From Chitinophaga qingshengii (GTDB lineage Bacteria; Bacteroidota; Bacteroidia; Chitinophagales; Chitinophagaceae): 64,000 bases of DNA. Both the position numbers and the translations under genes were made by a program. The stretch lies in the NCBI RefSeq assembly GCF_014529935.1, contig NZ_JACVFC010000002.1:310001-374000 (forward strand), in the 5' to 3' direction. Below the pieces are notes generated by a model. That model had not been told where the DNA came from, did no database searches, and worked only from the letters and a program-made list of their open reading frames with translations. Below are positions 35,090-44,516 of this stretch, piece by piece; position 1 is the first letter of the stretch, and each line of letters begins with the position of its first letter.

Positions 35090-37405
35090 TTATCGGTTAT
35101 AACAACGTACCGCAAATACCGCTGCCGGTACTTTATCCGAAGGATGTTCCACCTCCAGCACCAGCTGATCGGTGGTGACAGGCGTTGTTAATGGAATATG
35201 GTTATGGGTATGATAGTTTCCGGTAACTTCCGCCAGCACCGCTCCTGTGGCATCTTTGATGCGGTAGTTCCTTACACAGAAAGGCATCACTGTTTCAGGG
35301 TGCAGCATCAGTACTGATTCCATCGGATGATCATAGTCGGCATCAAAGAAAAGATCGATGTGACTGATGGTAACGGGAGCGTCCCAACGAAGCGTGAGTT
35401 GCGGTGCAGGATCTGTCCAATCGGCTACCCAGGCATTGGGAGCGCTGACTGGCCGGTCGGTTCCGTTGCGGATATTTTCCGCCTGGAAAAGCCGGATACC
35501 GTTTTCATATTTCAGGTCTATATTATGCCCCTCCGGACGCCGTTGCGGGCACCAGAACTCAAAGGCTTCCATGCCTATATCTTCCGGAGGTGTTTGTTTA
35601 CCATAGTTGGATACTGCCCTATTGATACTATTAAAAACAGATAATATGCCGGTCACTCTTTTGTCGGTACGATGCAGTTGTACCAGGGGATTTTTTTGGA
35701 AGATGATAAACACATAGCCCACCTGATCCATCGTTGCGGAGAAGGTTAGTTGTACGCAGTTTCTGCCGGGATGAAGTGCAATCGTCTGTTTTTCCAGGGT
35801 AATATCCGGCGTATGATTGCCGGTTCTGCTGGTCACCCGTAACTCCACCTCCAGGGTGGTATCTTCGCCGGCATCGGCATGAAACACCATAGGCCCTATT
35901 TTTCCTTTGGGCAAAGGCAGCAGTTGCGCTGTGGATAACTGTAACGGTTGCACGAAAGTGACGCCGGGGAAACCGGTGAACACCAGTTCGCTGGAAGCGG
36001 CTATGTTGGCTGTTTGTACGAGATCGTCGGTATCCTGCAGAGCCAGTCCCGGGATATGCTGACCGGTTTGTTGTAATCTTTTTTGCAGCAGCGGTACCAG
36101 TCCTTCGTTGAAAACAGCGGCGGGCAACAGCTGCCGTTCCTTGCAGATGGCGGCTGCCACAGCGGTGGCCTGTGTAGCATAGGCGGCGGTGGCCATTACA
36201 CGCGTAGAGGCAAAAGCCACGTGTGAGGCGCTGATGATACGGCCGCCCAGGAAGAGATTATGGATATTACGGCTATATAAACTACGGTAAGGTATCTGGT
36301 AGATGCCTTTGCTATGCCATTGATTACAACCTGGTTTCTCACTGAAAACACCATCGGCCGGATGCAGGTCCACCGACCAGCCGCCAAAAGCCACCGCATC
36401 GGGATGGGTGCGCTGTTCAATAATATCCTGCTGTACCATCATATAATCGCCTTCAAAACGGCGGCTTTCCCGTTTACCGGGAATCATGCCCACCCATTCC
36501 AGCGTCAGTGTTTCGGCTTCAGGGAAGTTGCCGGAATTTTTGATATAGTTCCATACGCCATACACCACTTTCCAGAGTTCCCATTTGATCTTCTCTGTAT
36601 CGTGCACGGTATCGAGGCGGCCGCCGTATTCTATCCACCACAGTTTACAACCAAAGTCGGCGGCGTTAAAGGATTTAAAGCGGGGTATGGCAGTAATGTC
36701 TTTCAGCGCAAAAGCGGGCGGGATAAACTTCACCGGCCGGCTGGTATCTTTACTGTAGAAATAAAGGGAATGCCCCAGCAGCTCACCGTATGCTGCAGAA
36801 GGAGCAAACTTCTCCCCGAATTCTTCACTGCTTTCAGCGCCCATACGGAAAGCAGCGCCGGCGAGAAACCCTACTACGCCGTCGCCGGAGGCGTCGCAAA
36901 ACAACGGCGCCGTTAAAGTATACGTCGTTTGGTTCTGGCTGCAGAAGGCCTGCAACGCCCCGATGGTGGCTTCATCCTTTTTTTCAACGGCATATACCGC
37001 TGTATTCAGCAGCAGCGTGATATTCGGCTCCTGTGTTACTTTATCCAGCAGTATCATATCGAAAATTACGGGGTTACTTTCGGGGTTACGGAAAGTATTC
37101 TCCACCAGTATTTCATTCACCAGTCCGCCTTCGCGGGCCCAGCGATTATTGTTGCCCATATGGGAAGTAGCGCCCAGTATCCATAACCGTACCTCGCTGC
37201 TTGAGTTACCGCCTAATACCGGGCGGTCTTGCACCAGCACCACTTTCAACCCTTGCCGGGCTGCGGTGATAGCGCCACATACGCCTGAGAGGCCGCCGCC
37301 TGTGATCACCAGGTCAGCATGTATGTTCACTGCGGGAAATGCACGGTCTCCTGTTGTTCCGGATGTAATCATGATGCTTTCAATTATATTTTTAGTAGTC
37401 TGCAA
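35090..37405 (-). CDS. FAD-dependent oxidoreductase (FAD_oxidored family)
   Basis: The 771-residue protein has an N-terminal Rossmann dinucleotide motif LVITGGGLSGVCGA (about 32-45), then LGGNSSSEVRLW and DASGDGVVGFLAGA (about 170-185), the pattern of the FAD_oxidored family found in Bacteroidota sugar operons. The C-terminal 300 residues are beta-rich with no clear match. No signal peptide is evident. A second ATG 11 codons in (37372) is possible. The gene is the last of four on this strand. It is separated from the SGNH gene by 116 nt that contain a pair of LacI-type operators. Oxidation of a sugar or sugar derivative is a likely role; the substrate is unknown. Confidence 0.88.
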   Translation of the reverse strand: MQTTKNIIESIMITSGTTGDRAFPAVNIHADLVITGGGLSGVCGAITAARQGLKVVLVQDRPVLGGNSSSEVRLWILGATSHMGNNNRWAREGGLVNEILVENTFRNPESNPVIFDMILLDKVTQEPNITLLLNTAVYAVEKKDEATIGALQAFCSQNQTTYTLTAPLFCDASGDGVVGFLAGAAFRMGAESSEEFGEKFAPSAAYGELLGHSLYFYSKDTSRPVKFIPPAFALKDITAIPRFKSFNAADFGCKLWWIEYGGRLDTVHDTEKIKWELWKVVYGVWNYIKNSGNFPEAETLTLEWVGMIPGKRESRRFEGDYMMVQQDIIEQRTHPDAVAFGGWSVDLHPADGVFSEKPGCNQWHSKGIYQIPYRSLYSRNIHNLFLGGRIISASHVAFASTRVMATAAYATQATAVAAAICKERQLLPAAVFNEGLVPLLQKRLQQTGQHIPGLALQDTDDLVQTANIAASSELVFTGFPGVTFVQPLQLSTAQLLPLPKGKIGPMVFHADAGEDTTLEVELRVTSRTGNHTPDITLEKQTIALHPGRNCVQLTFSATMDQVGYVFIIFQKNPLVQLHRTDKRVTGILSVFNSINRAVSNYGKQTPPEDIGMEAFEFWCPQRRPEGHNIDLKYENGIRLFQAENIRNGTDRPVSAPNAWVADWTDPAPQLTLRWDAPVTISHIDLFFDADYDHPMESVLMLHPETVMPFCVRNYRIKDATGAVLAEVTGNYHTHNHIPLTTPVTTDQLVLEVEHPSDKVPAAVFAVRCYNR

Positions 37406-37464
37406 GTCGCCAAATTAACAACCCGGGTCCGGCAACGTCAAACGTTTGGACCACAAAAAAAACT

Positions 37465-37495
37465 GGGAACATTCCCATCTGCCGGGAATGTTCCC
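37465..37495 (-). promoter_or_regulatory. Paired LacI-type operators, also a potential terminator hairpin
   Basis: GGGAACATTCCC (37465-37476) and its exact reverse complement GGGAATGTTCCC (37484-37495) are separated by 7 nt. The same two 12-mers with the same 7-nt spacing occur in the lacI/symporter divergent promoter at 43405-43435. As an RNA on the minus strand the pair would form a 12-bp stem followed by a run of eight T, so it may also terminate the upstream transcript and start a new regulated one for the FAD gene. Confidence 0.78.
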
Positions 37496-37521
37496 AACAG
37501 GCTGTTCCTGGGTTGTATTAT

Positions 37522-38937
37522 TTAAAAACCGGGTTTTCCCCGCAATAAGATCTTACCGATATAGACCACGGTGCGGTCATATTTCTCCGGATGATGGGTG
37601 ATATCTTCCTGTTGGGTACTGCCCAGTATCTTCCGCTTGTCGGCTTTTTGGGCCGCCAGGCGCAGGGTAACGGTATGTTTGCCCGGCGGCAGCAGGATCA
37701 TCTCATGCTGTCCGCGATAACGGTTATTGCAATAGTAATTGAACCGGTTAATGGTAACGCTGCCGCTGCTGTCTGTTGTTTTGGCTTCACTGAGGAAATG
37801 CGTCCCCTGGGGGGAATAGCAGGCCAGTTTCATCACTTTCCCATCCACCACGGCTTCCAGCTGCCCGGCTTCCGGGCCGCCAATATCGAAAATGCCGAAT
37901 AGGGTACCGGTAAAACGAAAGGTGAAAGCGGCGCCAGGTTGCGCTGCTGTCATTACATAAGGAAACCAGGGATGGAACTGCCGTAGCGGCAGCTGGTCAG
38001 TCGCCGTTTTTTTCCAGCCGTCGCCGAAAACGGCTATCTCCTGCGGATCATACATGCCGGCATCTTCCCAGTTGTCAGCCAGTAAAGGCGCGGGTAACGG
38101 GAGCGTATCAACGTCGCCGGCGGTTTGTATTTTGTGCATTCCCCTTGCCATAGCTGCGGCGTACAGGTTACCACCGGCGGTGATGGGATGGGTACCGTCG
38201 CGGGAGAAAACAATTTTTCCCGGTACATCTTCGGCACTTTTCCACAACAACTTTCCTTCCTGCTCCAGCTGCGCCACTTCCATGCCTAAATGAATAGAAG
38301 GAAGCTGGTAGTACGCCGCCAGCCGCTCCAGCCTTTGTATATTCTCCGGGATACCGCCGGCAGTATATATTTTCGTTTGCCCGTTATTAATAGTATAGAT
38401 AAGACAGATATCCGTCTGCGGCGATGCCCGGCGGATTTGCCGGATGATACCCTCCATACCTTCGGGATAGGCGCCGTTTACCGCAAACTCCACAAACACC
38501 AGGTCGGGATGATATTGCAGCAGCTGACCCTGCAGGCGGCATGCGCCCAGGTCTGTACCCGTTCCGGATACACCGGCATTAATACCTTTCATGGCCGTAC
38601 CGGGAAACATAGCCTGGATATACCGCGCCGCCTGCGGACGGTAACATGCATTCCCCTGGGTAATACTGCCACCGATGAAGCCGATGGTTAACGGTTGACC
38701 GGCAGCGGCCTTACGAAAAAAATGAGGCAGTCCTCCCCTCACCGTACATTCGTTGCCGTTACTCCAGGTACCCGGACTGACAAGTGGTACTGTCGTATCT
38801 CCCGGGTTAAAATACAAGAACGAAGCACCGGCCTGTGAAGCGGCTATCAGCTCCTGCTCTCCGCGTTGTTGGGCAGTAACGGTTGTTAACAGCGTCAGTA
38901 AAAACAAGGATAATATCCCGTATCGTTTATGGCTCAT
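37522..38937 (-). CDS. SGNH/GDSL-family esterase-like hydrolase, exported
   Basis: The 471-residue protein has a signal peptide (about 1-22). The SGNH hydrolase domain (about 70-270) has block I GFIGGSITQG (nucleophile Ser in GGSIT), a Gly in NAGVSGTGTD, block III VEFAVNGAY (Asn) and block V SRDGTHPITAGG (Asp and His). The C-terminal 200 residues form a beta-rich domain. Such enzymes remove acetyl or other acyl groups from carbohydrates. The gene overlaps the upstream 868-residue glycosidase-like gene by 11 nt, so the two are translated from one mRNA. Confidence 0.88.
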   Translation of the reverse strand: MSHKRYGILSLFLLTLLTTVTAQQRGEQELIAASQAGASFLYFNPGDTTVPLVSPGTWSNGNECTVRGGLPHFFRKAAAGQPLTIGFIGGSITQGNACYRPQAARYIQAMFPGTAMKGINAGVSGTGTDLGACRLQGQLLQYHPDLVFVEFAVNGAYPEGMEGIIRQIRRASPQTDICLIYTINNGQTKIYTAGGIPENIQRLERLAAYYQLPSIHLGMEVAQLEQEGKLLWKSAEDVPGKIVFSRDGTHPITAGGNLYAAAMARGMHKIQTAGDVDTLPLPAPLLADNWEDAGMYDPQEIAVFGDGWKKTATDQLPLRQFHPWFPYVMTAAQPGAAFTFRFTGTLFGIFDIGGPEAGQLEAVVDGKVMKLACYSPQGTHFLSEAKTTDSSGSVTINRFNYYCNNRYRGQHEMILLPPGKHTVTLRLAAQKADKRKILGSTQQEDITHHPEKYDRTVVYIGKILLRGKPGF

Positions 38938-41533
38938 ATTGAATTTCTATTACAGTCAGCCCGTAAGGCGCCATGTCTAAACGGAAATCGGGTGCGGTAC
39001 CGGTAGCCTGCCGTTTTCCGCCGGCTTGTACATAAGCCGCAGTTTTGGGTTGCAGCGTTTCCCCGTTCAGCACTTTGGAATAATCCAGGTGTAACGTTTC
39101 CTTCATAGGCTGATGCCCGTTATTGAGCAACAACAGGAATAACTTCCGCTCTTTCCTGTTGATGGCGCAGTAATAATCCAGGTAGGGGCTGGCGCATTGC
39201 AGCATGTCTTCGCGCAGCAACAGGTCTGCCGGGGTGCCATATACTTTGCCGGGTGCAAATCCATACGTCTCATGCGGACCAACTTTCGGCGTAATAAATC
39301 CATGCGGGAAACTCACGTTACCGGATGAACGCAGTTGTATTTCGGCCAACAGGTAATCGGTGATCCATCCCACCTGCCACCAGGCATGATGCGGATAAGG
39401 GCCGGCGCCTTTATTCATGGTCGCCCAATAGTAGGAGGCTACACTGGTAGCGCTGTCTACAAAAGCATCCCTGCCAAAAGCCGCCGCACGGGCCATGTTC
39501 AGGAATAACGAATCTTTGGTGAGGCCAAACATACGTACAAACATACCGGCATGGCTGGCCAATAAAATCGGGCCGCCATGGTTGGCAGAGCCCATGATAC
39601 CGCCATGTTCAAAGCTCAGACCTACCTGGCTGATTTCCCAGTCCTCCCGCACGCGGCCATTAACCGTCTTTTTCTCCGTAGTCGGTATCGGCTGGGTATA
39701 AATGGAAGTGGTATATAGTTTAGCTGTTTGAATGGCGGCCTGTAAGTACTTCTTGTCTTTTGTCACCTCGTAGAGGTCCAGCAAGGCGCCGGCACTCTGA
39801 CCGGTAGCGAAATCGGCCACAAAGCGCACATCGCCGCATACGCCCAGGAAACAACCTTTCTCTATCGCGTTTGTAATGTACCAGTCAGCGCCTTTTTTAG
39901 CGGCAGCCAGGTATTTTTGGTCTCCCAGCATCTTATAGGCTATCAGCAAACCATAGAAAGTGGGCCGCAGATCCTCCACTTCGGTGAATAATTTTTTCTC
40001 CGTAGCATGATCATAGGCTACTTCCCATTTGCCGGCAGGCTCCATCCAGGCCAGCAGCCTGTCGGCCGCCTCCCGCAAAGCTTGTTTTAACGTTGTGTCG
40101 TGGGGGTTAAAGAGCAATACGTTGCCAATATCCATCGTCATATAATAGGTAGTGCCAATCGGTTCTACATAAGGCCCCCACTCTTCGGTGAACTGCCTGC
40201 TTTTAGCCAGGTAGTATTGTCCTGCGGCAGCACCGTGGAAAAAGCCGGGACGCTGTTCCTGCTGCATTAGTTTAAAATTGCGGGCATAGGGTAACCGGGT
40301 GCGCTGCAACACACTGTCCTGCGTGATGTTTGCCAGCATCCACATAGCGCCGTAATCGGAGTTTTTAAACGCATCTTTATCGGAGCCGTATACGCCTCCG
40401 AGATAGGCTTGCGCGCCTATTTCCATCCCTTTATAGGAGGCGGTTTTCCAGAAGGAAGTGCTGTCATCCACGAGGTAATGATGCATATGCAAAATGCGGC
40501 TGGTCAATGATTGTTTCGTTTGTTTCAGCGCCAGGAAATCCGGGAAACGGTAAATATCATTCACTGCATGTTTATACACCGTGTACCAGTCGGCCGGTTG
40601 CAAACTATAGCGGAAAGAAAAACTAACGGTCTCTCCTTTTTGCAGGTAAGATCCTTTTTCTCCCAATACCGGGTGGTAGGCAGTCGGCGTCAACAGCGCT
40701 TTACGATTCATCAGGGATAAGCCCAGCTGCCAGCTGCTGTTGCTGTGTTTATCTTTCTCCCAGGGATCGCGGGCGGTGCCCGGCGCAGGAATCACCGCCA
40801 GCGTTAATTGTTGCCGGGTGTTGATAAACGGCGCCAGTGTGCTGGCGGTACGTTCCCGTACAATCACGGGTTTATCGGGAATGCCCTGCATGTAGGCATA
40901 CGACTTGATGAGATCTTTCTCTATGTAATTACTTTGAAAATATCCCGGGATAGCGGCCCATTGCAGATCCTGCTCGGACATGGTAGCCAGTGTAGGCGTA
41001 GCCAGCGAGTAGTATCCTGTTAATTTGGCACGGAGTTCCATTGTTACACAAATGTCGCCGGGATACTTCTCGTCCAGTTTCCAGCTGGCGGAAAGTGCGG
41101 CGGTGTTGTTTTCCCGGGTAAACACCAGGGCGCCGTCCGGTTGTTTCGTTACCGCTGCAGGATAAAAATATAAGGCTGTACCAGCCGTATTCATCGGCAC
41201 CGGCGACAGCGCGGCTTCCCACACGGGGATATTGTACTTGTATTTACGCTCCGGGAATTCGATCGGTTGACCGGCTTTATCGTATAGGGTTAAGGGTTGG
41301 TTGTCCGCCGGCTTTGTCTCACTGTACAACAAGGTATACTCGCCACTGGCCTGTGGCAGCGATTGCCAGCCTTGCTTATTTTTAACGCCAATCTGTTGCA
41401 GCTGCCATCCGTTGGCCCCGTTTTTCCAGGATAAACGAAGGGCGCTGTTATTCATCGTCACTTCAGACGATTGGGCCACTACCGGTTGTACGCCAGCCAG
41501 CCAACATAAGAAAATAGCTACCACGCTTCTCAT
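38927..41533 (-). CDS. Exported glycosidase- or lyase-like protein with an alpha/alpha-barrel core
   Basis: The 868-residue protein has a signal peptide (about 1-20, ending PVVAQ). Residues about 25-330 are beta-rich. Residues about 340-760 are helical and carry repeats such as YYLAKSR, YGLLIAYKMLGDQKYLAAAKKGADWY and GALLDLYEVTKDKKYLQAAIQTAKLY, typical of an (alpha/alpha)6-barrel. A beta-domain follows to the C-terminus. Candidate acidic catalytic residues lie in VEDLRPTFYG and EDWEISQVGLSFEHGG. Polysaccharide lyases and six-hairpin glycosidases share this build; I cannot name the family. It overlaps the symporter stop by 4 nt (ATGA). Confidence 0.75.
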   Translation of the reverse strand: MRSVVAIFLCWLAGVQPVVAQSSEVTMNNSALRLSWKNGANGWQLQQIGVKNKQGWQSLPQASGEYTLLYSETKPADNQPLTLYDKAGQPIEFPERKYKYNIPVWEAALSPVPMNTAGTALYFYPAAVTKQPDGALVFTRENNTAALSASWKLDEKYPGDICVTMELRAKLTGYYSLATPTLATMSEQDLQWAAIPGYFQSNYIEKDLIKSYAYMQGIPDKPVIVRERTASTLAPFINTRQQLTLAVIPAPGTARDPWEKDKHSNSSWQLGLSLMNRKALLTPTAYHPVLGEKGSYLQKGETVSFSFRYSLQPADWYTVYKHAVNDIYRFPDFLALKQTKQSLTSRILHMHHYLVDDSTSFWKTASYKGMEIGAQAYLGGVYGSDKDAFKNSDYGAMWMLANITQDSVLQRTRLPYARNFKLMQQEQRPGFFHGAAAGQYYLAKSRQFTEEWGPYVEPIGTTYYMTMDIGNVLLFNPHDTTLKQALREAADRLLAWMEPAGKWEVAYDHATEKKLFTEVEDLRPTFYGLLIAYKMLGDQKYLAAAKKGADWYITNAIEKGCFLGVCGDVRFVADFATGQSAGALLDLYEVTKDKKYLQAAIQTAKLYTTSIYTQPIPTTEKKTVNGRVREDWEISQVGLSFEHGGIMGSANHGGPILLASHAGMFVRMFGLTKDSLFLNMARAAAFGRDAFVDSATSVASYYWATMNKGAGPYPHHAWWQVGWITDYLLAEIQLRSSGNVSFPHGFITPKVGPHETYGFAPGKVYGTPADLLLREDMLQCASPYLDYYCAINRKERKLFLLLLNNGHQPMKETLHLDYSKVLNGETLQPKTAAYVQAGGKRQATGTAPDFRLDMAPYGLTVIEIQYEP

Positions 41534-43251
41534 GACTGATAAATGCTTTTTGAAAGTTCAGATATAGGTTCAGTTTTTACTTTTCGTGCAGCCCTCAACG
41601 GTATCAGGGCAGACAACAGGATAGCGGTAGCGATGACCGCCACTACGGTAACACTCTTCCCTGAGAAAAAACAAAGTCCATAGAGCAGCAACGCAATAAA
41701 AGCGAGGGAGAAAGCAATCACTTTCAGGCCGAACCTGTTTTGTTTTTGTATTTCGATGGTTTCTTCCTCACTGGTTTCCTGTACGGCTGCCTTGCGCTGT
41801 GCGCGGCGACGTTGCAGCTGTATGTATTCATCGCTGGTAGCGCCCTTGCGGCGGGCATACCATTCATACCCCAGCAACATCACAAAAGGTAATCCTACGC
41901 CCAGCAACATCTCGTTGGCCCGGCTCAGTTTAAAGCCGGATGAAAGCGGGATGATCACCTTAAACGCCAGGTTCACCAGCAGGCTGATTACCGTAATATA
42001 CAGGGTAGCCTTGCCCGTTAGCCTTTTGGAAAAAAGCGCCCAGATGGGAGGCGCCAGCAATGGTCCGCCGGTAATGGCCCCAATGCTCAGGGTGAATTCT
42101 ACTATCCCTCCGATATAAGGCACAATCAATGCAATGACAATCATGCCCAGTCCAAAAAACCAGGAAGAGATGCGTGCTACGCGCATCAGTGTTTTATCGG
42201 ACGCACCGGGATTAATGGAACCTTTGTAGATATCATTCGTAAAAACGGCCGATACCACGTTCAATGCTGTGTTGGCGGAAGCAGAGGTGGAAAAATACAT
42301 ACCGGTCAGTATCAGTCCCATTAAACCGGCGGGCAATACATGTTTGCAGATCATCAAATAGGCGTTCTCCGTATCCAGACCATGTAAACCCGGATTGATA
42401 CTCTTATACAACATCGGTGGCAGCATCCACAACACGGGGCTCAGGATGTACAGCGCGGCAAAGAGATACGCTACTTTAGAGGCGGAAGACGGTTTATCTA
42501 CACTGGTATAACGTTGCACAAACGTCCAGTTACCGCCAATATAAAACACATGGTACAAGGCAAAGGCCAGGATAAAACCCCAGGTATATTCCCCGTTTAC
42601 CACGTTAAAAAATCCTTCGGGGGAGAAATGCAGGAAATGCTGCACCCCGCCGGCGGCATCAAAAGCCAGCGGAATAATGATCAGTACTGCGGCGGTGAGC
42701 ACCACAAATTGCAGGATGTCGGTCACCATCACGGCCCAAAGACCGCCGACTGCGGTATAGGCGATCATAAACAGTCCCAGTACCACGGTAGAAGGTATCA
42801 GTGGCAGTCCCAGGGAGGCACTCACCAGTTTTGCCACGGAGTATAATACAGACCCTTTGATCAGCAGGGATACGATCATAAAAATATAGATGTAGGCCTT
42901 CTGCACTTTTTCACCCAGGCGTTCCCGGATGAATTCCGCCGCCGTGAGGTTGCCCGTAGCTTTCCAGCGGGGCGCCAGGTACAGCCCTGTTACCAGGGCG
43001 CCGATGCACATGGTCCATTGTATGGTAACGGCCACCCAGCCGTACTGGTAAGCGATGGAGCCCCAGGCTACAAAGGTGCCGGCAGAAAAGAAACTCATAA
43101 AAAGGGACAGTCCCCCGATAAACCAGGGTACCGCTTCTCCTGCGGCAAAAAAGGATTTAAGATTTCTCCCTGTCCTGGAAAAGGAAAATCCTACCAGCAT
43201 AATAAACAGAGAAAAAACAACAATAACGGCTGTATCTATGGTCGCATTCAT
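41530..43251 (-). CDS. Sodium:solute symporter (SSS family)
   Basis: The 573-residue membrane protein has about 14 hydrophobic segments and SSS family motifs, including FFAAGEAVPWFIGGLSLFMSFFSAGTFVAWG near the N-terminus and LTGMYFSTSASANTALNVVSAVFTNDIY (about 315-342; the Na+-site Ser/Thr-rich region). A short charged cytoplasmic segment (about 480-510) precedes the last helices. It is the first gene of the operon and probably imports the mono- or oligosaccharide acted on by the following enzymes. The start lies 154 nt from the paired LacI operators it shares with the divergent lacI gene. Confidence 0.93.
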   Translation of the reverse strand: MNATIDTAVIVVFSLFIMLVGFSFSRTGRNLKSFFAAGEAVPWFIGGLSLFMSFFSAGTFVAWGSIAYQYGWVAVTIQWTMCIGALVTGLYLAPRWKATGNLTAAEFIRERLGEKVQKAYIYIFMIVSLLIKGSVLYSVAKLVSASLGLPLIPSTVVLGLFMIAYTAVGGLWAVMVTDILQFVVLTAAVLIIIPLAFDAAGGVQHFLHFSPEGFFNVVNGEYTWGFILAFALYHVFYIGGNWTFVQRYTSVDKPSSASKVAYLFAALYILSPVLWMLPPMLYKSINPGLHGLDTENAYLMICKHVLPAGLMGLILTGMYFSTSASANTALNVVSAVFTNDIYKGSINPGASDKTLMRVARISSWFFGLGMIVIALIVPYIGGIVEFTLSIGAITGGPLLAPPIWALFSKRLTGKATLYITVISLLVNLAFKVIIPLSSGFKLSRANEMLLGVGLPFVMLLGYEWYARRKGATSDEYIQLQRRRAQRKAAVQETSEEETIEIQKQNRFGLKVIAFSLAFIALLLYGLCFFSGKSVTVVAVIATAILLSALIPLRAARKVKTEPISELSKSIYQS

Positions 43252-43404
43252 CAGGGTGTAATCGTTAAGGTTAGTGCCATGGAAATGTTCAGGTATAGTT
43301 TGCCTGCATTAACCTTGCTGACAATTGTTTTTCATACGTGTGAATTTGTTCAAAGATGTAAACAAACCAACACAGATAATACAAAAAAAGCCCGCATTTC
43401 TATT

Positions 43405-43435
43405 GGGAACATTCCCAATTTATGGGAATGTTCCC
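43405..43435. promoter_or_regulatory. Paired LacI-type operators in the lacI/symporter divergent promoter
   Basis: GGGAACATTCCC (43405-43416) and GGGAATGTTCCC (43424-43435) with a 7-nt spacer, identical in sequence and spacing to 37465-37495. They lie just upstream of a -7-like box TTTCTTTG (43455-43462) of the lacI gene, so repressor binding would cover its -33 region; this fits autoregulation as well as control of the divergent symporter operon. Confidence 0.85.
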
Positions 43436-43480
43436 ACCTTTCAAGGTTATTTCGTTTCTTTGGCCGTACAAATCCGAGTT

Positions 43481-44494
43481 ATGAAACGACACCAGGTAAC
43501 CATCGTTGATATCGCTAAAGCACTCAACCTGTCTAAATCCACTGTTTCCCGCGCCTTAACAGGCCATCCCAGCGTAAAGGAAGATACCCGTCAGGCCGTA
43601 CTGGAACTGGCAGAAAAAATGGATTACCAGCGAAACATGCTGGCTATTAGTCTCATTACGCGGAAAACCAATACTATCGGCATTATTGTACCGGAATTTA
43701 CCAGTTCCTATTTCCCGAATGTAACCATCGGCGCCCAGGAAGTAGCCAGCAAAGCAGGCTACACCACGGTTATCTGCCAATCCAACGAAAGCTACGAAAC
43801 AGAAGTGGCGAATACAAAAGTGATGTTAGCCAACCAGGTCGACGGGATACTGGTATCACTCAGTAAGGAAACGCGGAACTTCGATCACCTGAAGATCTTC
43901 CAGCGTAAGGGGATTCCCATTGTCTTCTTTAACCGTGTATGCGACGACATGGACGTACCCAAAGTAATCGTCGATGATTTTGAAGGCGCCTTCAAGGCGG
44001 TGAGTTACCTGATTGAAAAAGGCCGCAAACGTATCGCACACCTGTCAGGCCCGGCTTCGCTGCGTATCAGCGAAAAGCGGCTGAATGGCTACAAGGCCGC
44101 GCTTAAAAAACACAACATTCCTTACGATGACAGCCTGGTGATTCCATATGACTTAAATACAGACATGGTGCACATCTACGTAACGCACCTGCTCAGCCTG
44201 CCCCAGCCGCCGGATGCGATCTTTGCCATCAGCGATCCAACCGCCATCGAAATTATCCAGGTCATCAAAAAGAAGGGATTAAGGGTGCCGGAAGATATTG
44301 CCGTGGTGGGTTTCAGTAATGATTTTGCTTCCGGGCTCATACATCCTTCTCTCACCACAGTAGCACAACCGGTGAAAGACATCGGACGAACGGCCGCGCA
44401 GCTGTTGATCGATCAGATCAACCGTGATCTGGCCGACTGGAAAAGTATTATACGGGTATTGAAAACCGAACTGATCGTCCGGGAGTCTGCCTGA
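43481..44494 (+). CDS. LacI-family transcriptional regulator
   Basis: From the ATG at 43481 the protein has 337 residues. The N-terminal helix-turn-helix reads VTIVDIAKALNLSKSTVSRALTG (about 6-28), followed by the hinge helix region and a periplasmic-binding-protein-like sensor domain (about 60-337; NTIGIIVPEF, GILVSLSK, AVVGFSND). The frame is open upstream to 43325, but that part covers the operators and has no HTH, so the shorter start is right. It is divergent from the symporter operon and probably binds the paired GGGAACATTCCC operators next to its own promoter and before the FAD oxidoreductase gene. The inducer is probably the imported sugar. Confidence 0.95.
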   Translation: MKRHQVTIVDIAKALNLSKSTVSRALTGHPSVKEDTRQAVLELAEKMDYQRNMLAISLITRKTNTIGIIVPEFTSSYFPNVTIGAQEVASKAGYTTVICQSNESYETEVANTKVMLANQVDGILVSLSKETRNFDHLKIFQRKGIPIVFFNRVCDDMDVPKVIVDDFEGAFKAVSYLIEKGRKRIAHLSGPASLRISEKRLNGYKAALKKHNIPYDDSLVIPYDLNTDMVHIYVTHLLSLPQPPDAIFAISDPTAIEIIQVIKKKGLRVPEDIAVVGFSNDFASGLIHPSLTTVAQPVKDIGRTAAQLLIDQINRDLADWKSIIRVLKTELIVRESA

Positions 44495-44516
44495 TCAGGA
44501 AGCCGTTTAATGATTT

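Noticed and set aside
37457..37497. Reading the inverted repeat purely as a terminator.
   Set aside because: Exact recurrence of both 12-mers and the 7-nt spacer in the lacI promoter, where no T run follows, shows that the sequence is an operator, whatever its second role.
43325..43480. Longer N-terminus for the LacI regulator.
   Set aside because: The extension covers the operators and promoter and precedes the normal HTH start MKRHQVTIVDIAKA.
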